Assembly: GCA_002261155.1 (NCBI GenBank)
Contig: NKXN01000011.1
Location: 1 to 42,528 of the forward strand
Direction of reading: 5' to 3'
From: Bacillaceae bacterium SAS-127
Lineage (GTDB): Bacteria > Bacillota > Bacilli > Bacillales > Domibacillaceae
DNA: 42,528 bases
Part shown: piece after piece, positions 33,507-41,167 of the stretch
Position numbering within the stretch: the first letter of the stretch is position 1
Layout: each line of letters starts with the position of its first letter
The notes under the pieces: model-generated
The model's input: the letters and a program-made list of their open reading frames with translations, nothing else
Database searches by the model: none
What the model was told of the DNA's origin: nothing
Made by a program: the position numbers and the translations under genes

Positions 33507-34850
33507 ATGATTGATATGCTCGTTTTTTTCATCATTGGGTTATGTCACATTGTTTTTTATGTATATTTAATTGGCTATCATAAGTTTTCTTGGGGCAGTC
33601 TTATATTGTTGTCCTTCTTCATGACTGTTTTTCTCGTTTTCTTAGTTAGCTATACAGGCTATCCTGAGTTTAATGCGATCATTGTGATTCTGTTTCTACT
33701 GTGTGTCGGACTGGTGAAATATAAGCATGGCTTGACGATCGTTCAAAGCTTTTACTTTGCGAGTATGAGTCTGTTTATTATTTCATTGGCTAAGACGATC
33801 ATTCCAAAGCTCTTATTAGAATTATGGCTATTGTCGGATTTAAGTCTATATGTATCGAGTTTTAGTATCATTCATTTAATATCGGTTTCTTGCATTTTGT
33901 TGATTGTTGTTGTGAAAAGAGAGTCCATCAATCATATAGCCGACTACTTAATTCAAAGTCCTTTCTACTACATCAGCTATGCTTCTTTATTGCTAGGTAA
34001 TTTCTTGCTGATCATTTTATCAAGCCCAAGTATGAGTGTATTAAATACCTTTCATCAGAAATACAGTGACTTAAGCTATGTGATTTCTTTGTTACTATTT
34101 TTAGTCCTCTTATTCTTTTTCTTGTTAAGCTCTCATTTATTTAAGGAAAAAGTGATTCAAGCTCGCAAAGAAACAGCGGAACAAGAATTGCTTTCTTATA
34201 CGGAAAAATTGGAAGTGATGCATGAAGAGTTAGCTAGTTTCCGACATGATTATTTGAATTTACTGCTATCGTTAGATGAGGGTGTGCGCGCTAGAAATAT
34301 CGATCTCGTGGAACAAATATACAATGATATTATCAAGCCTACTTCTACTATTATGAATCATAAAGAACTAGAGCTCGTGAAGCTTGCTCGAATTAAAGTG
34401 CCAGAAATCAAAAGTATCATTAGTGTCAAAGTGATTGCAGCTCATCAAAAGAATGTATCTGTGACCATTGATATACCACATGCTATTGACCGCATCTCTA
34501 TAGAGCTTGTTGATTTTATTCGTGCCATTTCGATCATCATAGATAATGCTGTGGAAGAAGCAAGTGTATCAGAGAAACGAGAGTTGACGATTGCCTTTTT
34601 TGAAATGGAAGGTGAGCAGAAATTTATCGTAAAAAATAGTTGTCGCCAGAAAAGCATTAAGCTCTCAGAAATTTATCAAAAAAATGTCTCAAGCAAATTA
34701 AACGATACAAGTGATAGAGGATACGGTTTATTCTCATTGAAACGAATCGTTGATAGTACACCGATCATTAGTTTAGAAACGGTGTTTGAATATCCTTACT
34801 TCACGCAAATCTTATCCGTGAAATCTAGACCATTTAAGAATGAAAGTTAA
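33507..34850 (+). CDS. AgrC/ComD-like sensor histidine kinase (GHKL ATPase)
   Basis: A 447-residue sensor kinase. About six hydrophobic segments fill residues 1-210 (for example 5-23, 31-50, 56-70, 120-136, 155-171, 190-209). A coiled-coil linker follows, then an H-box SFRHDYLN with H247, the N-box IIIDNAVEEA with N347, and the G-box GYGLFSLKRI (405-414). This layout is that of the peptide-sensing HPK10 kinases such as AgrC and ComD. It partners the LytTR regulator directly upstream. No agrD/comC-like precursor or agrB gene lies alongside, so the input may be an exogenous peptide or membrane stress. Confidence 0.87.
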   Translation: MIDMLVFFIIGLCHIVFYVYLIGYHKFSWGSLILLSFFMTVFLVFLVSYTGYPEFNAIIVILFLLCVGLVKYKHGLTIVQSFYFASMSLFIISLAKTIIPKLLLELWLLSDLSLYVSSFSIIHLISVSCILLIVVVKRESINHIADYLIQSPFYYISYASLLLGNFLLIILSSPSMSVLNTFHQKYSDLSYVISLLLFLVLLFFFLLSSHLFKEKVIQARKETAEQELLSYTEKLEVMHEELASFRHDYLNLLLSLDEGVRARNIDLVEQIYNDIIKPTSTIMNHKELELVKLARIKVPEIKSIISVKVIAAHQKNVSVTIDIPHAIDRISIELVDFIRAISIIIDNAVEEASVSEKRELTIAFFEMEGEQKFIVKNSCRQKSIKLSEIYQKNVSSKLNDTSDRGYGLFSLKRIVDSTPIISLETVFEYPYFTQILSVKSRPFKNES

Positions 34851-34928
34851 CCAGTTTTGAAATAACTACATACAAACATGGTCGTTTCTCTTTATACTCA
34901 ATGCATAACGAGTGAGGAGATGTAAGCA

Positions 34929-35624
34929 GTGGCAGGGGTTATTTTCGGAGTATTGATCGCCATTATTTTTCCGGTTGTTTCATTATTGTATTGTCTTATT
35001 AAAAAGCGCTATTTCAAGCCTTATCTTTTAGGTGTATTGGCTTTTGTTATTTCGCAAATGTTACTTAGGCTTCCTCTGCTTCAATGGTTAAGTGGGAATG
35101 TGATAGCTTATGATATGTTTCAAGCAACACAGCCTTTCTTTTTCGCCTTAGGGCTTGGCTTTTCAGCAGGTATGTTTGAAGGGGTTGCTCGTTATATTGC
35201 CATGAAATACTTTATGAAAAATCACCGAGCTTGGGGTGATGGTGTCGTTTTCGGTATTGGACATGGTGGAATTGAAGCGGTGCTGTTTTTGGGTATGAGC
35301 GCTTTAACAAGTTTGTTTTCTCCCACAATGTGGCTCATGCATGGCACAGATTACTTTGTAGGCGGCATAGAGCGTTTGTTTGCTATTTTACTTCATGTTG
35401 GGTTATCTATTCTTGTATTAAAGGGAGTGACTAGCGGACAAATTAAGTATTTGCTTTATGCAATCTTTATTCATGGCCTGATCGATTCATTCGTCGGCAT
35501 TATCCCGCTGCTTATGACGAATTCATCTTCCTTGATTGTGATTGAGGGGCTACTAATGATCACGAGTGTTCTCCTTTTTGTTTATTGTATGAAATTAAGA
35601 AAAAATTGGGGTGTTGTAAAATGA
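34929..35624 (+). CDS. YhfC-family intramembrane metalloprotease-like protein
   Basis: A 231-residue multi-pass membrane protein. Conserved polar motifs lie inside hydrophobic segments: E84 and R88 in FEGVARYI, H112 and E116 in GHGGIEA, H156, and H182-D186 in HGLID. These match the YhfC family, placed with the CPBP/PrsW-type putative intramembrane metalloproteases. The start is GTG 34929 with GAGGAG at 34914-34919. Its stop overlaps the next ATG (ATGA), coupling it to a lipoprotein gene. It lies 78 bases after the histidine kinase. Substrate is unknown; proteolysis is inferred from the family. Confidence 0.75.
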   Translation: MAGVIFGVLIAIIFPVVSLLYCLIKKRYFKPYLLGVLAFVISQMLLRLPLLQWLSGNVIAYDMFQATQPFFFALGLGFSAGMFEGVARYIAMKYFMKNHRAWGDGVVFGIGHGGIEAVLFLGMSALTSLFSPTMWLMHGTDYFVGGIERLFAILLHVGLSILVLKGVTSGQIKYLLYAIFIHGLIDSFVGIIPLLMTNSSSLIVIEGLLMITSVLLFVYCMKLRKNWGVVK

Positions 35625-36010
35625 AAAAGTACATCGTGTCAATCGTAAGTACGTGTATGCTGTTGCTGCTTTTAAGTGCCTGCGGAGGGACTAAAGTGGA
35701 TGAGGAAACGTCAGAGAAAATGATTCAGCAAGCGGAAGGTGTTGTCCAGCTTCTGAATGATCAACAATACGAAGAGTTAGTGGAAACTTTTGATAGTACG
35801 TTGAAGAAAGAGTTGACGGAAGAGAGGCTAAAGGAAATCGAGCCGATCCTTGAGGAATCCGGAGATCTTGAAAAGTTTGAGAAGTCTTCAGTCGAAGAAA
35901 AAGACGGCCATTATATCGTTGTATTAGTCGCAAAGCATGCTAACGATCAGCGTATTTTTACAGTTACGATAAACAAATCTAATCAAGTGAGTGGACTTTT
36001 TGTAAAATAA
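35621..36010 (+). CDS. Small lipoprotein with DUF3887-like domain
   Basis: A 129-residue secreted lipoprotein. The signal peptide has the lipobox LLSAC with C21 as the lipidated cysteine. The mature part (about 30-129) is acidic and helical at first (EKMIQQAEGVVQLLNDQQYEELVETF), then forms a strand-rich end, resembling DUF3887. ATG 35621 follows GGGGTG and overlaps the stop of the YhfC-like gene, so the two are made together. Function is unknown. A terminator-like hairpin follows. Confidence 0.75.
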   Translation: MKKYIVSIVSTCMLLLLLSACGGTKVDEETSEKMIQQAEGVVQLLNDQQYEELVETFDSTLKKELTEERLKEIEPILEESGDLEKFEKSSVEEKDGHYIVVLVAKHANDQRIFTVTINKSNQVSGLFVK

Positions 36011-36038
36011 GGGAAAGCAATGGGTTTTTAAAAAGGGA

Positions 36039-36070
36039 TTTGAAATGTTTTTATTTCAAGTTCTTTTTTT
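36039..36070 (+). terminator. Terminator-like hairpin after the lipoprotein gene
   Basis: TTGAAAT (36040-36046) pairs perfectly with ATTTCAA (36053-36059), followed by GTTCTTTTTTT. It separates the two-component/YhfC/lipoprotein unit from the next gene. Confidence 0.6.
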
Positions 36071-36155
36071 ATGCTTTAAAAAGATTTCTAAGTGTTTGCT
36101 TCAAATTTTATTGGGTAAAATCAAGTTTATATTACAATTTATGGGAGGGTTACGG

Positions 36156-36986
36156 GTGATTTATAAACTACAGAAGAAAAATTATCAGAGAGTAAGGGCG
36201 TTGCTACAAACAACCGAGCAAAAAAATGATTTGACGCTTAATGCAATGATTAACGGGACGAATAGAGGAACGATTTACGTCGATGATATTGAAAAGCCTC
36301 GAACAGCGATGATCGATGTAACGGGAGTCATCACTATGTTTATTGGAGATGCTACCAATGAAAAGTTTATACCCCCTTTACGTGATTTTATTGACAATCA
36401 GTTAAAAGAAGATACGTATGAATCATGTGGAGGCACACATTTTTTGACGGTTGTTAAGGAGGAATCTTGGGAGAAAGCTTTACTAGAGGTTATTTCTCAT
36501 AAAGACTTTGAAATAGATTATGAGTGGTATTATCGATTTGACGAGAGTTGCTTCTATTCTTTGAAAGAAAGCTACAAACCTTTGCCAGAGGGATATGTGA
36601 TTAGAAGAATAGATGCTGATGTTATTAGTAATGATCCAGATGAAGTGATGAGTGATGTTTTAAAGGAATTTTGGTATTCGGTGGAGGATTTTCTTGAAAA
36701 GGGTTTTGGCTACTGTGTCATGAAAGAAGGTAGAATCGTCAGTGCGTGCTTGTCGTGCTGCGTTAATGGAAAAGGTCATGAGATTAGTGTAGAGACATAT
36801 GATGATGAAGAACAAAATAAAGGGTTAGCCACGTCGGTATGTGCAGTATATTTGGAGCATTGTATAGAACGGGGGCTTGTTCCACATTGGTCTACGTTGG
36901 AAACAAATATAGAGTCGAAGCAATTAGCAAAGAAATTAGGATTTAAGTTTGAAGCGAAGAGTAAGACATTGGAGTTTGAATTTTAG
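36156..36986 (+). CDS. GNAT-family N-acetyltransferase
   Basis: A 276-residue protein. The C-terminal half (about 150-276) has the GNAT acetyl-CoA pattern: strand SACLSCCVN, strand HEISVETYDD, then QNKGLATSV (the Q-x-x-G-x-A loop), and the end helix QLAKKLGFKFEAK. The N-terminal half looks like a partner domain found in GNAT_acetyltran proteins of Bacillus. GTG 36156 is chosen: it follows GGGAGGG (36143-36149), while the open frame further upstream runs through a terminator-like hairpin. Substrate unknown. Confidence 0.72.
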   Translation: MIYKLQKKNYQRVRALLQTTEQKNDLTLNAMINGTNRGTIYVDDIEKPRTAMIDVTGVITMFIGDATNEKFIPPLRDFIDNQLKEDTYESCGGTHFLTVVKEESWEKALLEVISHKDFEIDYEWYYRFDESCFYSLKESYKPLPEGYVIRRIDADVISNDPDEVMSDVLKEFWYSVEDFLEKGFGYCVMKEGRIVSACLSCCVNGKGHEISVETYDDEEQNKGLATSVCAVYLEHCIERGLVPHWSTLETNIESKQLAKKLGFKFEAKSKTLEFEF

Positions 36987-37028
36987 CAGTGGAGTGGATT
37001 ATGTATTTTCGTTGAGTCTTTTTTTGGT

Positions 37029-37086
37029 AAACTCAAACAGATTTTTTAGGCGCTCGAACCTTTTGTGAGTTTGGGGGTCTTTTTTC
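37029..37086 (+). terminator. Terminator-like region after the GNAT gene
   Basis: AAACTCA (about 37031-37037) can pair with TGAGTTT (about 37065-37073), followed by GGGGGTCTTTTTT. The stem is interrupted by a long loop with its own T-run. It likely ends the acetyltransferase transcript before ydbS. Confidence 0.4.
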
Positions 37087-37165
37087 GTTTTACATGCTTT
37101 TTGCCGTTATCAGTTTTATAATGGTTAGGAATAAAGAAAAAAATTACTTTTTAGGGAGGATTTAT

Positions 37166-37660
37166 ATGTATTCAACAATCAAGCCTCCGCAGAGAGTTAT
37201 TTCGCCAGATGCTGTAAAGGTTTGGAGGATGACAGAAATGCTATCAAATATCATTGTTCTTGCGATATTAGGCTTGCTCTACGGTCTCTATTATTATTTT
37301 GATTGGAAGGAATGGATTGGTTGGATTTTAATTGGTTTAGCTATTCTGACAGTGATTGTAGCTATTTGGGGGATTATTTTTGCACCGAGATTGAAGCGGA
37401 AATATTGGCGTTACGATGTAAATGAGGAGTTTATTCAGTTGAGGTATGGGGTGTGGAATGAAGTGCATGCATTAGTTCCGATGACGAAGGTGCAGTCTGT
37501 TGAGCTAAATCAAGGTCCTTTTTTACGGAAATATGGTCTGTATTCGATTAGTGTTGGGACGATGGGAACGACGCATGAAATTCCGGCAGTCCCACAGGCT
37601 GAAGCTCATGAGCTGCGCGATCAAATTGCGTGTTACGCGAAAATCAAGGAAGTGGAGTAA
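37166..37660 (+). CDS. ydbS: YdbS-like membrane protein with bacterial PH domain
   Basis: A 164-residue membrane protein. Two hydrophobic segments (about 28-46 and 52-72) are followed by a bacterial PH domain (bPH2, about 80-160) with YDVNEEFIQLRYGVW and ELNQGPFLRKYGL. It matches B. subtilis YdbS in length and layout. ATG 37166 follows TAGGGAGG; an upstream ATG in frame has no ribosome binding site. The stop overlaps the ydbT start by one base. In B. subtilis ydbST belongs to the sigma-W regulon and has been linked to resistance to antimicrobial peptides of other bacilli. No clear sigma-W promoter is seen here. Confidence 0.8.
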   Translation: MYSTIKPPQRVISPDAVKVWRMTEMLSNIIVLAILGLLYGLYYYFDWKEWIGWILIGLAILTVIVAIWGIIFAPRLKRKYWRYDVNEEFIQLRYGVWNEVHALVPMTKVQSVELNQGPFLRKYGLYSISVGTMGTTHEIPAVPQAEAHELRDQIACYAKIKEVE

Positions 37661-39144
37661 TGGAGCAGCCATTAAAGAAACTACATTCTTTGAAAATCCT
37701 TTTGGATATATGGAAGTTGGTAAAAGAAAATATTTTCTTTTTCATGCTCTTATTTATTCTTAATTTCAATTCCGACAAGACATACATAAAGATTTTGCAA
37801 ATTATTTTTATCGTTTATGTTGTATGGCGTTTGCTATGGCTTTTGATTGACTGGTTTACAAGTAAATATGAGATTAAAGAGAATGCCATCCATCTGCAGT
37901 CAGGCATCTTTTCAAGATCATATCGTACAGTGCCTTTTAGTAAAGTACAAAATATCCAACGTCGGACAACGATGATACATAAATTTCTTCGTGTCACCTC
38001 CATGACATTAGAAACGGCAGCGGCTGGTGATGAGAGTTCTGTCACGATGGATGTTCTGCTAAAAAAGGAAGCCGACCAGTTAGAAGAGCAAATCAATCGG
38101 GTTCGTGCGGGAGAGCATTTTGCGAATGAAGAGTTAGCAGAGAATAGTCTAGATCAATATGAAGAGACGAAATTAGTAGCATCTATTGCCGAAGAAAAGA
38201 CGGTGCATTTTACGCCGACGACAAAAGATTTATTGAAGGCGTCTTTTATTTCGCTTAGCTTTTTTATCTTGTTCCCTATTGTCTTCAAATTGGATGATAT
38301 TTTTCAAATAGAAATGCTTGCGAAAGACGTTTTCGAGGTCATATCTAAATCATGGTGGATTATTTCACTTGTGAGTGTAGTACTGATCCTGTTGTCTGTT
38401 GGCATTGGTATGATACGGACGTTTATGAAATATGGTAAATACGAAATATCTTCTGACAGTCAAAGTATTTATATTAAAAAAGGTGTGTTAGATGAGTCGG
38501 CGTTTTCGATTCAAAAAGAGAAGGTGCAAGCAGTTGTTATCACACAATCTTTTATGAAACGATTATTAGGTCTTGCGGAAGTGGAGCTAATTAGTGCAGG
38601 ACAAACGGACTTTGAAGGAATGGAGACGAATTCGTTGTATCCGTTTCTACCGGTTCAGCGTGCCTATGACATGATTGAAGAAATTTTGCCAGGTTATCGT
38701 GTAGAGAGAAATATGGAGCGGCTGCCGAAAGAAGCATTCTGGGTACGAATGATTAGACATAGTGTCTTTTGGTTAGTCGTAACAGTTGCGGTTTTCTATT
38801 TCAAACCATCCTTCTGGTATATTCCTGTTGCGCTTACTGCTTTCGCCTATTTAATTAAGATCCTTAATTATAAAAATAGTCGATATCGAATAACCGAGGA
38901 GTTTATTCAAATGAAGACCGGGGCCTTTAATACAAATTTGTTTATTACGAAGCGAAGTAAAGTGATTGAAATCGAAGTAACACAGACGAAGCTTCAGAAA
39001 TCTTTCGGTTTGGCAACGATTAATACAGTGAATCGTTCGAAACCTATTCATCATGAAGAGCTTGATGATGTACCTGTTGAAGTAGCCGATGAATTTTATA
39101 TATGGTACGTAGCGAGAAGAAATGAAATTATTATTGAAAAGTAA
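37660..39144 (+). CDS. ydbT: YdbT-like membrane protein with several bacterial PH domains
   Basis: A 494-residue membrane protein, almost the same length as B. subtilis YdbT (493). Hydrophobic pairs near residues 27-60, 195-255 and 366-405 alternate with three bPH2 domains, each carrying an R/K-rich strand followed by VQNIQRR or similar. It is coupled to ydbS (TAATG). Molecular role unknown; by homology part of a membrane-protection pair. Its stop lies 18 bases before the right-hand copy of the rpsI 3' repeat. Confidence 0.82.
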   Translation: MEQPLKKLHSLKILLDIWKLVKENIFFFMLLFILNFNSDKTYIKILQIIFIVYVVWRLLWLLIDWFTSKYEIKENAIHLQSGIFSRSYRTVPFSKVQNIQRRTTMIHKFLRVTSMTLETAAAGDESSVTMDVLLKKEADQLEEQINRVRAGEHFANEELAENSLDQYEETKLVASIAEEKTVHFTPTTKDLLKASFISLSFFILFPIVFKLDDIFQIEMLAKDVFEVISKSWWIISLVSVVLILLSVGIGMIRTFMKYGKYEISSDSQSIYIKKGVLDESAFSIQKEKVQAVVITQSFMKRLLGLAEVELISAGQTDFEGMETNSLYPFLPVQRAYDMIEEILPGYRVERNMERLPKEAFWVRMIRHSVFWLVVTVAVFYFKPSFWYIPVALTAFAYLIKILNYKNSRYRITEEFIQMKTGAFNTNLFITKRSKVIEIEVTQTKLQKSFGLATINTVNRSKPIHHEELDDVPVEVADEFYIWYVARRNEIIIEK

Positions 39145-39162
39145 AGGAGTAGGTACCTTTTT

Positions 39163-39188
39163 GTTCTTAAAACGTTAATCTAGCATTT
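39163..39188 (+). repeat. Right copy of the rpsI 3'-end direct repeat (att-like)
   Basis: It matches 32544-32569 in the same orientation at 23 of 26 bases; a degenerate upstream extension (GTACCT versus GCACCT, with 2 extra bases) would encode the end of S9. In one frame it reads F-L-K-R-stop, against F-S-K-R-stop in rpsI. It has no coding role here. It looks like the displaced 3' end of rpsI at the right boundary of the accessory block. Confidence 0.7.
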
Positions 39189-39212
39189 GAAAAACTTCCA
39201 TCATTCCCTATT

Positions 39213-39240
39213 CATAATCTTTACCTTTGTCCCATAAGTT
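39213..39240 (+). promoter_or_regulatory. Sigma-E-like promoter candidate for cwlD
   Basis: CATAATC (39213-39219) and CATAAGTT (39233-39240) with 13-base spacing resemble the mother-cell sigma-E pattern (ATA at -35, CATA-T at -10). CwlD in B. subtilis is transcribed by sigma-E, which supports the call. The match is partial. Confidence 0.35.
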
Positions 39241-39271
39241 AGCTACAGGAAGATATGAAGGTGGGGATGAG

Positions 39272-39976
39272 ATGAAGAGGTGGAAGAAGCTTAGTGCTAT
39301 TTGTTTAGCAGTTGCCGTTTGTATTTTTCTCTTTCAACATTTTATCGCGGACCGGAATTCGTGGAAGCCGTGGAATTTGCCGCTTTCCGGGAAAACGATT
39401 TATTTAGATCCAGGTCATGGTGGGCCTGATGGGGGAGCGGGAGATGACGAGGTGTTGGAGAAAGATGTCGCTCTTGCGGTGGCGGAAAAGGTTCGGGATT
39501 ATTTGCAGGGGCAGGGAGCCATTGTGCTGATGACGAGGGAAAGTGACAAGGACTTGGCCGACCCAGATACAAAAAGATACCGCACGAGAAAAACGGAGGA
39601 TTTAAAAGAGCGGCTACGGTTAATTAATGAGTCTAAAGCGGATTTGTTTGTCAGTATTCATTTGAATGCCATTCCTTCTCCGAGATGGAGAGGCGCGCAA
39701 ACATTTTTTATGCCGAGCTTGCCAGAGAACACAAAATTAGCGAAAGCGATTCAGGATGAGATGGTATTGAATTTGGAAAATACAACGAGAATGGCTAAGG
39801 CAATTAATCATGTGTATTTAATGAAATATGCGAATAAGCCGGGAGCGCTTGTTGAAATTGGTTTTTTGTCGAATCCGGATGAGAAGCAGGATTTGATGAC
39901 GGAGGAATACCAAGAAAAGGTGGCGGCTTCAATTTATAAGGGGGTTATGAAGTATTTAGATGAGGAGCAGAAGTGA
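39272..39976 (+). CDS. cwlD: N-acetylmuramoyl-L-alanine amidase CwlD (spore cortex)
   Basis: A 234-residue amidase needed to make muramic-delta-lactam in spore cortex peptidoglycan, so that germination lytic enzymes can recognise it. An N-terminal hydrophobic segment (8-24) serves as signal or anchor. The Amidase_3 domain has zinc ligands H49 (DPGHGG), E63 (LEKD) and H130 (SIHLNA), and the catalytic E195 (VEIGFLSN). ATG 39272 follows GGTGGGG; upstream in-frame starts lack a site. In B. subtilis it follows rpsI-ybaJ-ybaK; here it follows the accessory block. Confidence 0.94.
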   Translation: MKRWKKLSAICLAVAVCIFLFQHFIADRNSWKPWNLPLSGKTIYLDPGHGGPDGGAGDDEVLEKDVALAVAEKVRDYLQGQGAIVLMTRESDKDLADPDTKRYRTRKTEDLKERLRLINESKADLFVSIHLNAIPSPRWRGAQTFFMPSLPENTKLAKAIQDEMVLNLENTTRMAKAINHVYLMKYANKPGALVEIGFLSNPDEKQDLMTEEYQEKVAASIYKGVMKYLDEEQK

Positions 39977-40012
39977 AAGCATGCCCGATCCTTCTTTTGC
40001 ATCGTGAGAATG

Positions 40013-40021
40013 TGGTATACT
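40013..40021 (+). promoter_or_regulatory. Extended -10 promoter candidate for salA
   Basis: TGGTATACT (40013-40021) combines a TGN extension with TATACT (five of six). A TTGCAT box lies too close (13 bases) to be a standard -35, so the extended -10 would carry the activity. It lies in the gap between cwlD and salA. Confidence 0.5.
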
Positions 40022-40064
40022 AAACGAGATATGAAACGATGACAGAAGAAGGATGGTGTATGTG

Positions 40065-41117
40065 TTGGTAACTGTAGAACAAGTTCAAGAAATTTTAGCG
40101 AAAATGGAAGATCCTTTTTTACATAAAACGTTAGTAGAAACAAATGGTATTATCGATATTAGTGTGAAGGAAGAGAAACAGCATGTTAGCGTGAAGGTAG
40201 CGATTGCACAAACAGGAACGGCGGAACAGCTACAATTGCAAATGCAAATTGTCGATGCGTTGAAAGAAGCGGGCGCGCAAACAGTCGGCATTCGTTTTGC
40301 TGATCTTCCGGAAGAAGAGTTAGCGAAGTACCACGGTGTAGAGGGTGACCAAGAGGAAGGATTGCTTTCTCCAAATAGCAAGACGACGTTTATTGCGATT
40401 GCTAGTGGAAAGGGTGGCGTTGGTAAATCAACGGTATCTGTGAACCTAGCTGTGGCACTTGCTCGTCTTGGCAAAAAAGTGGGGCTTGTTGATGCCGATA
40501 TTTATGGCTTCAGCGTACCGGATATGATGGGAATTATGCAACGTCCAGTCGTTCGTGGAGATAAAATCATTCCGGTAGAACGCTTCGGAGTCAAGGTGAT
40601 TTCGATGGGCTTTTTCGTCGATGATAATGCACCTGTCATTTGGCGTGGTCCAATGCTTGGAAAGATGCTAACGAGCTTCTTCCAAGAAGTAGAGTGGGGA
40701 GATTTAGACTACTTGCTACTTGATTTACCACCAGGAACAGGGGATGTAGCATTAGATATTCACTCGATGCTTCCGCATTCTAAAGAAATTATCGTCTCTA
40801 CTCCACATCCGACAGCGGCGTTTGTTGCTGCTCGTGCAGGAGCGATGGCGCTACAAACGGACCATGAAGTGATTGGCGTCGTGGAGAACATGGCTTATTT
40901 TGAAAGCAAAGTAACAGGGGAGAAAGAATATGTCTTCGGTCGCGGAGGTGGAGATAAGTTGGCAGAAGAGCTTCAAACAGAAGTGTTAGGTCGCTTACCG
41001 CTACAACAGCCGGATTGGGATGAAGAAGACTTTGCTCCATCTGTTTATGCAGAAGATCATAAATTAGCTTTAATTTATAAAGAGATGGCCGACAAGGTGA
41101 TTAACAAATTGGGTTAA
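40065..41117 (+). CDS. salA: Mrp/NBP35-family ATPase SalA
   Basis: A 350-residue P-loop ATPase of the Mrp/ApbC family. A DUF59/MIP18-like N-terminal domain (about 1-90) is followed by a deviant Walker A, GKGGVGKST (115-123), and the LVDADIYGFSVPDM and DLPPGTGDVA motifs. The CXXC cluster-binding pair of iron-sulfur carriers is absent (NMAYFES at that place), as in B. subtilis SalA, which regulates scoC and exoprotease genes. TTG 40065 is chosen because AAGGATGGTG lies 6 bases upstream and the N-terminus then aligns with B. subtilis SalA; ATG 40053 and GTG 40062 are alternatives. Confidence 0.9.
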   Translation: MVTVEQVQEILAKMEDPFLHKTLVETNGIIDISVKEEKQHVSVKVAIAQTGTAEQLQLQMQIVDALKEAGAQTVGIRFADLPEEELAKYHGVEGDQEEGLLSPNSKTTFIAIASGKGGVGKSTVSVNLAVALARLGKKVGLVDADIYGFSVPDMMGIMQRPVVRGDKIIPVERFGVKVISMGFFVDDNAPVIWRGPMLGKMLTSFFQEVEWGDLDYLLLDLPPGTGDVALDIHSMLPHSKEIIVSTPHPTAAFVAARAGAMALQTDHEVIGVVENMAYFESKVTGEKEYVFGRGGGDKLAEELQTEVLGRLPLQQPDWDEEDFAPSVYAEDHKLALIYKEMADKVINKLG

Positions 41118-41128
41118 TCTTCTTCAAA

Positions 41129-41164
41129 AAAGATGGACGACGGTAAGTAGCCGCGTCCATCTTT
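41129..41164. terminator. Bidirectional terminator between salA and gerD
   Basis: AAAGATGGACG (41129-41139) pairs perfectly with CGTCCATCTTT (41154-41164). A further CGG/CCG pairs inside. A-rich and T-rich flanks lie on both sides, so it can serve the convergent salA and gerD transcripts. Confidence 0.88.
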
Positions 41165-41167
41165 CTT

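Noticed and set aside
34878-34925. A 15-codon ORF (MVVSLYTQCITSEEM) between the kinase and the YhfC-like gene, considered as a pheromone precursor
   Set aside because: It has no ribosome binding site, no leader or double-glycine motif, and overlaps the ribosome binding region of the next gene. Its length is expected by chance.
36045-36155. N-terminal extension of the GNAT protein from an upstream ATG
   Set aside because: The extension runs through a terminator-like hairpin, encodes an unrelated hydrophobic stretch and has no ribosome binding site. GTG 36156 has a strong one.
37094-37165. N-terminal extension of YdbS from an upstream ATG
   Set aside because: There is no ribosome binding site, while ATG 37166 follows TAGGGAGG and matches the homologue's start.
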